This document shows, piece by piece, positions 25,249-34,315 of a DNA stretch of 47,308 bases. Each line of letters opens with the position of its first letter. The first letter of the stretch is position 1. The translations under genes and the position numbers were made by a program. This stretch comes from Psychrobacter sp. UBA5136. GTDB taxonomy: Bacteria > Pseudomonadota > Gammaproteobacteria > Pseudomonadales > Moraxellaceae. The stretch is from positions 1 through 47,308 of the forward strand of contig NZ_DHYG01000033.1 in NCBI RefSeq assembly GCF_002414005.1, written 5' to 3'. The notes below the pieces were generated by a model. The model saw nothing but the letters and a program-made list of their open reading frames with translations, was not told where the DNA came from and made no database searches.

Positions 25249-26514
25249 TTATGCCTTTTGTGGGTCGTACTGTTGTTCTTTAATGAATAAGGTTGGGATA
25301 AGACCACATAAGAAGTAAGCGCCTGCCATCAATAATAAACCTGCACCGATAGAACCTTGCATTGCGATATAACCAATAGCGAGAGGAGCAATAGCTGAAC
25401 CTATCCGTCCAATATTATATGATCCACCCATCGCAGTGCCTCGGATAGCAGTAGGAAAGCTTTCCGATAAATAGGTAGCATTGATAGCATAAGGAATACC
25501 ATATAAGAACCCAAAAGCTATCATCAACAAACCAATATTTTCTGGAGTGTGAAAATATATTAACACCGGAATAAATAATGCCGTACCCATAGTTCCAAAG
25601 GCAAATACTATTTTACGACCAATCTTATCAGCAACTGCACCCGCCACTACTTTCGCAAACATCATGGTCAAGTAGGTACCCGCCATATATATAGCCATCT
25701 CTTTAAACTTAATACCTAGTTCAGTTTCTAAATAAGTAGGTAGCCAGTTGCTTACTCCAAAATAGCCAAATAATAAAAGAGTTGAAGTCATAGTCCATAA
25801 AGTAAACATCAAGCGATGTCTTGGATTCTCAAATATAGCTTTGTAAGAATTTTCGCTCTTTCTAATAGTGGGATTTAAGCCTTTTAGTTTAAGGGCACGA
25901 GACTCTTTCCAAGAATTTGGTTCAGATAACGTAAAATGCATCAGTACTGCTAGAATAAATGGTGTAAATGATATGAAATAAATCATACGCCAACCATAAC
26001 TTGGAATAATCCAAGCTGAAAGACCACTTATAACTAAAGACCCTAATGTATAACCTGTCATTATTGTCGCAAGCACAGTCGTTCGATATTTAGTAGGTAC
26101 CATTTCAGACATTAAAGTATTGCAAGCAATATATAAGCTACCTAGACCTATACAAGCTAACACACGTAGTACTATAAACTGCTCGTAGTTCTGAGCAAAT
26201 CCAATTGACCCAGATAATAACGCAAACACAGCGGTAGCAATAACCATTACCCGCACGCGTCCAAAACGGTCGCAGGCCCAACCGCCAAAAAAACCACCTA
26301 TTCCCATGCCAACTAATGACCAACTCCCTAAAGCACCAGCTTGCAAATTACTTAAAGTAAATTCTTGCTTAAGACTTGAAAGGGTAAAGGCAAGAATACC
26401 AATATCAGCTCCATCACATAATAAAACTAAAAAACAAAAAACAAAAGCCAATTTCCAAGGTTGTTTTTGGGTAGGAAGTAAGCTCGGATTTGAAGTTATA
26501 GCAGCACTTTTCAC
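25249..26514 (-). CDS. MFS transporter, aromatic-acid/H+ symporter (AAHS) type
   Basis: A 421-residue, twelve-helix major facilitator. The first helix has LLCDGADIGILAF, matching the D-G-x-D motif of the AAHS group. The loop between helices 2 and 3 reads GGWACDRFGRVRV, and its echo in the second half is GAVADKIGRK, both diagnostic of MFS. The group includes PcaK, BenK and DcaK, which import aromatic acids or dicarboxylates with protons. It lies between the acyl-CoA dehydrogenase and the IclR regulator on the same strand, so it most likely imports the growth substrate of the cluster. Whether that is adipate-like or aromatic cannot be decided from sequence. Confidence 0.88.
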   Translation of the reverse strand: MKSAAITSNPSLLPTQKQPWKLAFVFCFLVLLCDGADIGILAFTLSSLKQEFTLSNLQAGALGSWSLVGMGIGGFFGGWACDRFGRVRVMVIATAVFALLSGSIGFAQNYEQFIVLRVLACIGLGSLYIACNTLMSEMVPTKYRTTVLATIMTGYTLGSLVISGLSAWIIPSYGWRMIYFISFTPFILAVLMHFTLSEPNSWKESRALKLKGLNPTIRKSENSYKAIFENPRHRLMFTLWTMTSTLLLFGYFGVSNWLPTYLETELGIKFKEMAIYMAGTYLTMMFAKVVAGAVADKIGRKIVFAFGTMGTALFIPVLIYFHTPENIGLLMIAFGFLYGIPYAINATYLSESFPTAIRGTAMGGSYNIGRIGSAIAPLAIGYIAMQGSIGAGLLLMAGAYFLCGLIPTLFIKEQQYDPQKA

Positions 26515-26676
26515 AATTTATATCCTTATTGTTGTGAGAGTAAAAGACTATGATCATGGTGTCGTTGAGAAGGTATTAGCGTCCCAGCAAATACCTTAGT
26601 ATGCTTTAATATTGTGAATATCTTTTATCAACCAAATAAATAGTATTCAAACAAAACATATTCGAATCAGCGAGAA

Positions 26677-27831
26677 CTACTCGCTCACTTCTTTAATCAT
26701 ATTGCGAGCAATGATGATTTGTTGAATCTGAGTAGTTCCTTCGTATAAACGATATAAGCGCACATCACGATAAAAACGTTCAATACCGTAATCGGCAATA
26801 TAACCAGCTCCGCCATGAATTTGTACTGCTCTATCAGCGACTCGACCACACATTTCAGTGGCAAACATCTTGGCACATGAAGACTCCGTAATGACGTCTC
26901 TACCTTCATCACGCAGGCGTGAAGCATCTAATACCATGGATTTGGCGGCATAAATTTCTGCTTTTGAGTCAGCGAGCATCGCTTGAATAAGTTGAAAATT
27001 TGCAATTGGTTGACCAAACTGCTTACGATCCACGGCGTAGCGTAGCGCGTCATCTAGCATTCGAGTTGCTGCTCCAGTACTCGCTGCAGCGATATGTAAG
27101 CGGCCTTTATCAAGTACTTTCATTGCGGTTTTGAAACCCACCCCCTCGACGCCACCTATCAAAGCACTGGCAGGTACGATGCAGTTATCAAAAATAACAT
27201 CACAAGTGTGAGCGCCTTTTTGTCCCATTTTTTTGTCGATTTTACCTAAGGTAATGCCAGGGGTATCGCTCTCAACAATAAACGCTGAAATACCACCCGC
27301 TCTTTTATTTTGGGGATCAGTACGTGCCATCACAGTAAATATACCGGCTTGAGGAGCATTAGTGATAAAGCGCTTGGTACCATTAAGCACATAGTGATCA
27401 CCATCTTTGATGGCCGTCGTGCTTAATGAAGCAGCATCCGAACCTGACTCTGGTTCGGTTAAACAAAAAGAACCGATAATTTCACCACTAGCGAGTTTTG
27501 GCAGGTATTTTTGTTTCTGTTCTTCGGTGCCATCAATGACAAGACCGGATGAACCAATACCGTTGTTAGTGCCTATCAGTGAGCGAAAAGCGGGTGAGGT
27601 GCGTCCTAATTCAAAAGCTACGATAACCTCTTCTTCCATGGTCAGTCCAAGCCCGCCATAAGCTTCAGGAATCGTAAGCCCAAATAAGCCCAATTCACGC
27701 ATCTGACTAATAATATCTTCTGGTAGACGATCGTTTTCTGCTACCCAATCTTCTCGCGGTATCAGTTGGTTGTTTACAAACTGACGAACGGTTTGGACGA
27801 TATGGTCGAGTACTTCCTTATCTCTAATCAT
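26677..27831 (-). CDS. Acyl-CoA dehydrogenase (DcaA-like candidate)
   Basis: A 384-residue FAD enzyme that introduces the 2,3 double bond into an acyl-CoA. Family landmarks are visible: GLFGLTIPEAYGG near 50-62, FCLTEPESGSDAASL and YVLNGTKRFITNA in the flavin domain, KMGQKGAHTCDVIFDNCIVP, ALRYAVDRKQFGQPIANFQ, MCGRVADRAVQIHGG, and the catalytic Glu 364 in LYEGTTQIQ. AAGGAAG lies seven bases before the ATG. It is the first gene of the leftward arm, 316 bases from the divergent enoyl-CoA hydratase, and supplies the first oxidation step of the pathway. Chain-length and dicarboxyl preference are inferred only from context. Confidence 0.9.
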   Translation of the reverse strand: MIRDKEVLDHIVQTVRQFVNNQLIPREDWVAENDRLPEDIISQMRELGLFGLTIPEAYGGLGLTMEEEVIVAFELGRTSPAFRSLIGTNNGIGSSGLVIDGTEEQKQKYLPKLASGEIIGSFCLTEPESGSDAASLSTTAIKDGDHYVLNGTKRFITNAPQAGIFTVMARTDPQNKRAGGISAFIVESDTPGITLGKIDKKMGQKGAHTCDVIFDNCIVPASALIGGVEGVGFKTAMKVLDKGRLHIAAASTGAATRMLDDALRYAVDRKQFGQPIANFQLIQAMLADSKAEIYAAKSMVLDASRLRDEGRDVITESSCAKMFATEMCGRVADRAVQIHGGAGYIADYGIERFYRDVRLYRLYEGTTQIQQIIIARNMIKEVSE

Positions 27832-27948
27832 GAAAATCTTCCTTGTTGAAATAACATCTAATATTAATCGATGAAGTCGTAACGATTGTTTCGAACTGAC
27901 AGCATAATTGATTGTTTATTAAATTACAATACTTTTGGTTTGAAAAAC

Positions 27949-27961
27949 CGCAATGCGGAAT
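27949..27961 (+). promoter_or_regulatory. Candidate IclR operator, copy B
   Basis: CGCAATGCGGAAT, matching the other copies at 11 of 13 positions; with one more base on the left it makes the palindrome CCGC-AAT-GCGG (27948-27958). It is 118 bases upstream of the dehydrogenase ATG. Confidence 0.55.
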
Positions 27962-28062
27962 AATTTAATATGACGCACCAATAAATATCTGTATTTTCCT
28001 AGATATTGCTAAATTTTACTCTTCACAAATGAAAATAAACAGTATATATTGGTATTAGATAT

Positions 28063-28075
28063 CGCTATGCGGTAT
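28063..28075 (+). promoter_or_regulatory. Candidate IclR operator, copy C
   Basis: CGCTATGCGGTAT, identical to copy A. It lies 73 bases before the hydratase ATG, a position suited to controlling the rightward arm. Confidence 0.55.
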
Positions 28076-28147
28076 TAATTATTGATAATTACTGAATATT
28101 AAAAAGTTCGCAGGATTTATCTAAGGAAATTATTTAAAGGAATCATC

Positions 28148-28924
28148 ATGGAAGAACAAACAATTTTGATTGAGCAGCCGGTTGATGGTGTTTGTGTGAT
28201 AAAGCTTAATCGACCTGACGTTCGCAATGCTTTAAATACTGAGTTACGTCAGAAAATGGCAGATATTTTTGTTGAATTGAACAACGATCCACAGACCAAA
28301 GCTATTGTGCTAACTGGTGGTGATAAAGTATTTGCAGCGGGTGCTGATATTAATGATTTCCTAACGGCGAAAACGATTGATGTGTATCTACGTCATAGCG
28401 AACGTTATTGGGATGCCATCACCAATTGTCGTAAGCCTATTATTGCGGCAGTAAATGGCTATGCGCTTGGCGGCGGCTGTGAGCTTGCTATGCACGCTGA
28501 CATCATTGTCGCGGGCAAGTCTGCTAAGTTTGGTCAACCAGAAATTAAAATAGGATTAATGCCAGGAGCAGGAGGTACTCAGCGGCTGTTTCGTGCTATT
28601 GGTAAACACAAAGCCATGAAGATGGTTTTAACAGGCGACATAATAAGTGCTCATGAAGCAGATCAAATGGGATTGGTTTCTGAAGTAGTCGAAGATGAAA
28701 CAACCATTAAGCGCGCCATCGAGATTGCTGAGCAATTAGCGAATTACTCACCTATTGCTTTAACGCAAATTAAAGAAGTTGCAAATCTAGGGGTAGATAT
28801 GTCGCTGCAAGCGGGCTTAGCTTTAGAGCGTAAAGCTTTTCAGATTTTATTCGATACCGAAGACCAAAAAGAAGGGGCGAAAGCCTTTTTGGAAAAACGT
28901 GAGGCTAAATATAAGGGACGATAG
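28148..28924 (+). CDS. Enoyl-CoA hydratase (DcaE/PaaF-like)
   Basis: A 258-residue crotonase-fold enzyme that hydrates a 2-enoyl-CoA to the 3-hydroxy form. The oxyanion-hole segments are seen: KVFAAGADINDF near 60-71 and AVNGYALGGGCELAMHADI near 101-119. The second acid region is FGQPEIKIGLMPGAGGTQRL near 129-148, with its Glu in QPEI matching the catalytic pair of true hydratases. The C-terminal helix ends with FLEKREAKYKGR. AAAGGA precedes the ATG. It begins the rightward arm, followed 54 bases later by the hydroxyacyl-CoA dehydrogenase. Confidence 0.9.
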   Translation: MEEQTILIEQPVDGVCVIKLNRPDVRNALNTELRQKMADIFVELNNDPQTKAIVLTGGDKVFAAGADINDFLTAKTIDVYLRHSERYWDAITNCRKPIIAAVNGYALGGGCELAMHADIIVAGKSAKFGQPEIKIGLMPGAGGTQRLFRAIGKHKAMKMVLTGDIISAHEADQMGLVSEVVEDETTIKRAIEIAEQLANYSPIALTQIKEVANLGVDMSLQAGLALERKAFQILFDTEDQKEGAKAFLEKREAKYKGR

Positions 28925-28978
28925 CCTACTAAAAAATGGTTATTCAACTTTAAAAACGAGATCTTATAAAGGATTATT

Positions 28979-30562
28979 ATGACCGTAAATGTATTAGCTA
29001 TCAAATCATTGGCCATCATCGGTACCGGCGTTATGGGTATGGGAATTGCTCAAATCGCTGCCCAAGCCGGCATTCAGGTGCTTTTATTTGATGCAAAGTC
29101 AGGCGCCGCTGAGAAAGGTCGCCAATCCCTTCAAGCAACGCTCGAAAAGCTCGCAGCTAAGGGCAAATTTACCGATGAGCAAGTAACCTCTATTTTGACC
29201 AATCTAATCGTAGTTGAAGATATAGCCAAAATTGCCGAAGTAGACGTTGTTATTGAAGCAGTTATCGAAAACTTAGAAATAAAACAACAGCTTTTTAAAC
29301 AATTAGAAAGTGTCGTGACTGCTGAAACGATCTTGGCCACCAATACCTCATCACTAGCAGTGACCGCGATTGCTTCCGATTGCAAGCACCCAGAGCGTGT
29401 AGCAGGTTTTCACTTCTTTAACCCAGTCCCGCTGATGAAAATCGTCGAGGTGATCCCCGGTATCTCGACCAAGCCTTTAGTGGTAGAGACGCTTAAAGAG
29501 TTAGCTGAGCGCATGGGACATTTAGGCGTTGTGGCAAAAGATACGCCAGGATTTATTGTCAATCATGGGGGCAGGGCTTATGGCACAGAAGCGTTAAAAA
29601 TATTAGGCGAGGGGGTCGCAAGTTTTGAGCAAATAGACCGTATTTTGCGTGAAGGTGCTGGCTTTCGAATGGGACCGTTTGAGCTACTGGATCTCACTGG
29701 TATCGACGTATCGCATCCAGTCATGGAGTCAGTTTATAACCAATTTTATCATGAGGCTCGCTATCGCCCGCATCCTTTAACCCGTCAAATGCTGTTGGGT
29801 AAAAAACTTGGCCGGAAAGTTGGTGAGGGCTTTTATCAGTATAAAGATGGTCAAAAAGTTGTAGCAAATCCATCTAAACAGTCATCGTTTGAGGCGTTAT
29901 TTTCTAAAGCGGAGCCTGAAACAGCTGTTAGCTCAGTTTGGATCGGAGCAGATTTAGCAGAAGATAAAAAACAGCTGTTTGATTATCTAGACGCTAATGA
30001 CATCACTATCGACGATAACGATAAGCCAAATCCTGACAGTTTGATACTACTAGCAACCTATGGCGAGGATACAACCAATGCTGCTATGCGTTATCAAGTT
30101 AATCCTAAACAAGCGGTCGGTATTGATATGCTGACAGACTTGTCCAAGCATCGTACTTTGATGCCAAGTATTGTCACGCAAGATAGATTTGTGGCTCAAG
30201 CTTACACTTTATTTGCTAAACGCTCAGATGATGACATAAATGCTACTGTCGATGCCACACTAATTTCCGAAAGTACCGGCTTTGTGGCGCAGCGAGTCAT
30301 TGCCATGATGATTAATCTCGGTTGTGATATCGCGCTACAAGGTATTGCCACACCAAAGGATATCGATAATGCCGTCAAGCTTGGATTAGGTTATCCGTAT
30401 GGACCTATCTCATGGGGCGATAAGCTTGGTGCTAAGCGAGTCCTACTCATCTTAGAACGTATTTATGAGCTAACCGGTGACCCGCGTTATCGTCCAAGCC
30501 CATGGTTGCAACGCCGCGCCAAGCTAGATATCTCACTATTTACTCAGCAGAGTCGTTATTAA
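28979..30562 (+). CDS. 3-hydroxyacyl-CoA dehydrogenase (PaaH/DcaH-like)
   Basis: A 527-residue NAD-dependent enzyme oxidising 3-hydroxyacyl-CoA to 3-oxoacyl-CoA. The Rossmann start is LAIIGTGVMGMGIAQIAAQAG (residues 12-31), and the catalytic His lies in RVAGFHFFNPVP with NTSSL just upstream. Two C-terminal 3HCDH domains are present (about 190-285 and 415-505), the architecture of PaaH, the 3-hydroxyadipyl-CoA dehydrogenase of phenylacetate catabolism, rather than of short single-domain enzymes. The length is close to that subfamily. AAAGGA lies eight bases before ATG. Together with the next gene it points to a C6 dicarboxyl-CoA substrate. Confidence 0.9.
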   Translation: MTVNVLAIKSLAIIGTGVMGMGIAQIAAQAGIQVLLFDAKSGAAEKGRQSLQATLEKLAAKGKFTDEQVTSILTNLIVVEDIAKIAEVDVVIEAVIENLEIKQQLFKQLESVVTAETILATNTSSLAVTAIASDCKHPERVAGFHFFNPVPLMKIVEVIPGISTKPLVVETLKELAERMGHLGVVAKDTPGFIVNHGGRAYGTEALKILGEGVASFEQIDRILREGAGFRMGPFELLDLTGIDVSHPVMESVYNQFYHEARYRPHPLTRQMLLGKKLGRKVGEGFYQYKDGQKVVANPSKQSSFEALFSKAEPETAVSSVWIGADLAEDKKQLFDYLDANDITIDDNDKPNPDSLILLATYGEDTTNAAMRYQVNPKQAVGIDMLTDLSKHRTLMPSIVTQDRFVAQAYTLFAKRSDDDINATVDATLISESTGFVAQRVIAMMINLGCDIALQGIATPKDIDNAVKLGLGYPYGPISWGDKLGAKRVLLILERIYELTGDPRYRPSPWLQRRAKLDISLFTQQSRY

Positions 30563-30646
30563 TACTAATTACTTATAGCGGCCTCGTAATATTACAAATT
30601 ACCTATTTTAATCAGACAAACTCTCAAAGCACAACAAGGAAACGTT

Positions 30647-31849
30647 ATGTTAAACGCTTATATTTATGATGGATTAAGAAGTCCGTTTGGTCGACATGGA
30701 GGAGTGCTTGCAACCGTGCGCCCAGACGACTTAATCGCTACGGTAATGAAGACTTTGGTTGAAAAACACCAACTACCTAACGATATCTTTGATGAAGTAC
30801 TCATCGGTAACACCAATCAAGCTGGCGAGGACTCACGTAATATCGCCCGTAATTCTGCGTTGCTAGCAGGGCTAGATGTTAAAACACCCGGTCAAACCGT
30901 CAACCGTCTTTGTGCTTCAGGATTATCGACCGTCATCGATGCCGCACGCAGCATTACTTGTAATGAGGGGGATATTATTTTAGCAGGTGGCGTTGAGTCA
31001 ATGACCCGCGCACCGTTTGTCTTTGCTAAGACCGAGCAACCCTTTAGTCGTGAATTTAAAGTATTTGATACGACTATTGGTAGCCGGTTTCCTAATCCTC
31101 TTTTGACTAAAGAGTTTGGTAGCGATAGTATGCCGCAAACGGGTGATAATGTGGCTCGCGAATATGGTATCACTCGTGAAGAAGCGGATAAATTCGCAGC
31201 AGCCTCGCAAGCGAAGTACCAAGCAGCCAAACAAGCTGGGTTTTTCGACGATGAAATAACGCCAATTATGGTATCGCAAGGTAAAAAACTGCCAGAAAAA
31301 GCGATATTGGATGATGAGCATCCTCGCGCCAGCTCTACTGTTGAGGCGTTACAAAAACTTAAGCCTTTAAACAACGAAGGTATCGTCACAGCAGGCAATG
31401 CGTCAGGTATTAATGATGGCGCAGCTGCGCTGATTATTGGCTCTAAGCAGGCGGAGGAAAAGTTGGGCTTTAAGCCTATTGCTAAGATTCTGTCATCTGG
31501 TGCCATGGGTGTTGAGCCAAATATTATGGGCGTAGGCCCTGTTGAAGCCATTAAACTGGCATTGAAACGGGCTGATTTGATTCTTGATGATATGTCCATT
31601 ATTGAGATTAATGAGGCATTCGCCTCACAAGTACTTGGTTGCTTAAAAGGTTTAGAAATTGACTTTGATGATAAACGCGTCAACCCTAATGGCGGAGCTA
31701 TTGCCGTCGGGCATCCGCTTGGTGCATCAGGAGCAAGACTTGCGTTGAGCACGGCGCGCGAGCTACAGCGTACGGGCGGGAAATACGCGGTAGTCAGTTT
31801 ATGCATTGGTATTGGACAAGGACTTGCGATGGTGATAGAACGGGTTTAA
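30647..31849 (+). CDS. 3-oxoadipyl-CoA thiolase (PcaF/PaaJ/DcaF-like)
   Basis: A 400-residue thiolase that would cleave 3-oxoadipyl-CoA with CoA into succinyl-CoA and acetyl-CoA. The nucleophile is Cys 89 in NRLCASGL; the other catalytic residues are His 356 in GHPLGASGA and Cys 386 in SLCIGIGQG. Several phrases match my recollection of PcaF rather than generic AtoB: NQAGEDSRNIAR, the TTIGSRFPNPL segment and DSMPQTGDNVA. AAGGA precedes the ATG. This is the strongest single indication that the pathway ends at a C6 dicarboxylate. No protocatechuate or phenylacetate genes are nearby. Confidence 0.9.
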   Translation: MLNAYIYDGLRSPFGRHGGVLATVRPDDLIATVMKTLVEKHQLPNDIFDEVLIGNTNQAGEDSRNIARNSALLAGLDVKTPGQTVNRLCASGLSTVIDAARSITCNEGDIILAGGVESMTRAPFVFAKTEQPFSREFKVFDTTIGSRFPNPLLTKEFGSDSMPQTGDNVAREYGITREEADKFAAASQAKYQAAKQAGFFDDEITPIMVSQGKKLPEKAILDDEHPRASSTVEALQKLKPLNNEGIVTAGNASGINDGAAALIIGSKQAEEKLGFKPIAKILSSGAMGVEPNIMGVGPVEAIKLALKRADLILDDMSIIEINEAFASQVLGCLKGLEIDFDDKRVNPNGGAIAVGHPLGASGARLALSTARELQRTGGKYAVVSLCIGIGQGLAMVIERV

Positions 31850-31902
31850 GCCTTTCTATTTCTATAACTTCTCCACATTATTTTACTATCAAGGACGACA
31901 AA

Positions 31903-33612
31903 ATGACTTCTATACTTAACCAACATGAAAACTACCAACAAGCCGGAGAAGCGTACGGTTTTCCTTTGATTATCAAACAGCTGCTAAACCGTGCAAAAAT
32001 CGTCTCTACTAATCAAACTATTAGTTATGCCAATAAGATCACTTATACGTATGCTGAATTTTTTAAGCGGGTTAATCGCTTAGCAAACGTACTTAAAAAT
32101 ATGGGTTTGCAAGCAGGTGATGTGGTTGCTGTGATGGATTGGGACAGTCATCGTTACCTCGAAGCGTACTTTGCCGTACCCATGTCTGGCATGATTCTGC
32201 AAACGGTTAATGTACGCCTAGCTGAAGATAAAGTGTTGTACACCATTAATCACGCCAAACCCAAAGCCTTGTTGTTAAATGCTGAATTTGAGCCAATGGC
32301 TAAAAACTACCGTCATGAAGCGCCTTCTATTGAGAAGATTATTTGGCTCGATGATACTGGCTTTGATGATGCTGAGTATGGCGAAAACGATACAAAAACT
32401 GCGCAAGTTAGCATGCCAGACTATGTCGAAGGTGAGTATGAAGCCATGCTAGCAGCTGCCAGTGATGAGTTTGACTTTCCAGATTTCGATGAAAACACCA
32501 TCGCTACCACATTTTATACCAGTGGTACCACAGGCGACCCAAAAGGCGTTTTCTTTACCCATCGACAAATCGTATTGCAGACTTTGGCGAGTACGCTAGC
32601 AACAGCGCTCAATGCCGAAGGTCAAGGCGTGCGCTATAACGATGTATACATGCCAATGACGCCATTATTCCATGTACATGCATGGTGTTGGCCGTATGGC
32701 GCAACCATGATAGGGCTAAAACAAGTGTATCCAGGGCGATATGTCTCCGAAGTATTGGTTGACTTGATTGAACGCCATAAGGTGACCCTCTCACATGGTG
32801 TCCCAACAATTTTACAAATGCTACTTAAAGAGATAGCCGCACGAGGACGCAGATTTAAAGGTCTTAAGTTAATGGTAGGAGGTTCCAAAATAAATGAAGG
32901 CTTAGCCAAAAATGCCATTGATAGTGGTATTGAGTTTATGCCTGGATTTGGAATGTCAGAGTCCTGCCCTGTGGTAGCTAGAGCGGTATTCGATGATAAA
33001 ATAGACGTAATGTCCATGGACGAACAGATAAGTTATCGTTGTCTTTCTGGCTCACCCATTATGCTGGTGTCGATGGAAATCTGGGATGAAAATGGCAAGC
33101 CAATACCAATGGATGGAGAGTCGACAGGCGAGTTAGTTATGCGAGCGCCATGGCTGACCCAAAGCTATTTCAAAAATCCAGAGGCTGGCAATGAGTTATG
33201 GCGTGGTGGCTGGATGCACACTCAAGACATAGCTTGTATTACCCCTGATGGCACTCTAAAAATTACCGATAGACTCAAAGATGTTATTAAGTCTGGGGGT
33301 GAATGGGTATCCTCGTTAGAAGTCGAAACTATTCTATCTTTTCATCCTAGTATTGCTGATATTGCAGTGATTGGCGTACCAGATGAAAAATGGGGCGAAA
33401 AACCCTTAGCCTTAGCCGTGTTAAAACCTGAGTACACCGATACAAAAGCGGAAGATATACTAGCTTTAGGTCATCAAGCAGTAGAGAAAGGACGTTTGCC
33501 AAAATATAGCGTACCAAGTGAAATAAAGTTTTTATTAGAAATGCCAAAAACCAGTGTGGGTAAACTTGATAAGAAAAAGATGCGCATGATGTACACAGAA
33601 AAATTAATTTAA
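31903..33612 (+). CDS. AMP-forming acyl-CoA ligase
   Basis: A 569-residue adenylate-forming enzyme that activates a carboxylic acid to its CoA thioester using ATP. Motif A8-like core TSGTTGDPKGV is at about 206-216; the substrate-pocket segment PGFGMSESCPV and the adenine-hinge DRLKDVIKSGGEWVSS (about 456-471) are clear. The C-terminal catalytic Lys is in TSVGKLDKKKMR. Overall it resembles medium-chain (AlkK-like) ligases. The frame is open back to 31801, inside the thiolase, but ATG 31903 has AAGGA nine bases upstream. Here it takes the place that a CoA transferase holds in the Acinetobacter dca cluster. Confidence 0.88.
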   Translation: MTSILNQHENYQQAGEAYGFPLIIKQLLNRAKIVSTNQTISYANKITYTYAEFFKRVNRLANVLKNMGLQAGDVVAVMDWDSHRYLEAYFAVPMSGMILQTVNVRLAEDKVLYTINHAKPKALLLNAEFEPMAKNYRHEAPSIEKIIWLDDTGFDDAEYGENDTKTAQVSMPDYVEGEYEAMLAAASDEFDFPDFDENTIATTFYTSGTTGDPKGVFFTHRQIVLQTLASTLATALNAEGQGVRYNDVYMPMTPLFHVHAWCWPYGATMIGLKQVYPGRYVSEVLVDLIERHKVTLSHGVPTILQMLLKEIAARGRRFKGLKLMVGGSKINEGLAKNAIDSGIEFMPGFGMSESCPVVARAVFDDKIDVMSMDEQISYRCLSGSPIMLVSMEIWDENGKPIPMDGESTGELVMRAPWLTQSYFKNPEAGNELWRGGWMHTQDIACITPDGTLKITDRLKDVIKSGGEWVSSLEVETILSFHPSIADIAVIGVPDEKWGEKPLALAVLKPEYTDTKAEDILALGHQAVEKGRLPKYSVPSEIKFLLEMPKTSVGKLDKKKMRMMYTEKLI

Positions 33613-33709
33613 CCCAGAAAACTCTAGCGATGATTGCGCAAAACAATCATTCGATCTTACTGAACGTTTTTAATACTTATGTTAATCGGTCTAATTAGAA
33701 GAGAATACT

Positions 33710-34180
33710 ATGGTAGCTGTAGCGATATTACCGGAAATACAAGATACGCTTAATAAAGACGAACACCACCCCATGCATGGTTTTGCGGTTGTTTATTCTC
33801 AACAAGTAGAATGGGGCGATATGGATTCCTTTGGTCATGTCAATAATGTGGTCTATTACACTTATGCCCAAAACGCACGTATTCACTATAACACTCAATT
33901 AAATCTATTTAATGAAAGCACTTTCTCGGTCATGGCAGCGTCATCCTGCCAATATTTCAAACCCGTGACTTACCCCGATACTTTATGGATTGGCGTTCGA
34001 GTCAAGAAGATTGGCAATGCCAGCGTGATTCATGAATATACCTATTATAGTACAGCTATGAGTACCATTGTCGCCCGTGGTGAGTCAGTGTTGGTGTATC
34101 TTGATAAAGCCAGTGGTCAAAAAAAGAACATTGATGAAACAAAAAAAGCTGCGATCATCGCTTTTGAGAGTTTTAGCTAA
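33710..34180 (+). CDS. 4HBT/hot-dog-fold acyl-CoA thioesterase
   Basis: A 156-residue hot-dog-fold protein of the YbgC/FadM type. The active-site region is VEWGDMDSFGHVNNVVYYTYAQNAR, beginning near residue 33, with the conserved acidic residue followed by GHVNN on the helix. The rest shows the usual five-strand pattern ending in VLVYLDKASGQ. It would hydrolyse an acyl-CoA, perhaps relieving CoA trapping when the pathway stalls. It follows the ligase by 97 bases on the same strand. A GAAGAGA stretch precedes the ATG. Confidence 0.86.
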   Translation: MVAVAILPEIQDTLNKDEHHPMHGFAVVYSQQVEWGDMDSFGHVNNVVYYTYAQNARIHYNTQLNLFNESTFSVMAASSCQYFKPVTYPDTLWIGVRVKKIGNASVIHEYTYYSTAMSTIVARGESVLVYLDKASGQKKNIDETKKAAIIAFESFS

Positions 34181-34315
34181 ATTAGGAGGTAAGTTTTTTG
34201 TATAAGGAGATGGTGCTGGTATTTATAGGGTTAAAAAATACGGTAACAGCAAAGATTTGAAGAGATTTAAATTAACTTAAATGGATTTTAAAACAACACA
34301 AGGAATGTGTGGATC

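Larger units (their letters stand above)
27832..28147. promoter_or_regulatory. Divergent promoter region of the catabolic locus
   Basis: A 316-base AT-rich interval between the leftward dehydrogenase arm and the rightward hydratase arm. No gene is seen. It carries two of the three copies of the CGCWATGCGGWAT motif, and runs of TATATAT and TATTAAT that could serve as -10 boxes. Both arms are presumably driven from here. Confidence 0.65.

Noticed and set aside
30892..31806. Long open frame antisense to the thiolase gene (304 codons)
   Set aside because: It mirrors a highly conserved thiolase with intact catalytic residues; the antisense product is Ser/Ala/Pro-rich with no recognisable motif or ribosome site.
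28148..31849. Phenylacetate (paa) catabolic operon
   Set aside because: The hydratase, dehydrogenase and thiolase resemble Paa enzymes, but there is no paaABCDE oxygenase, paaK, paaZ or paaG; the DcaP-like porin and AAHS permease fit a dicarboxylate route better.
31801..31902. Upstream extension of the acyl-CoA ligase into the thiolase
   Set aside because: ATG 31903 has AAGGA at good spacing and gives the normal ligase N-terminus.
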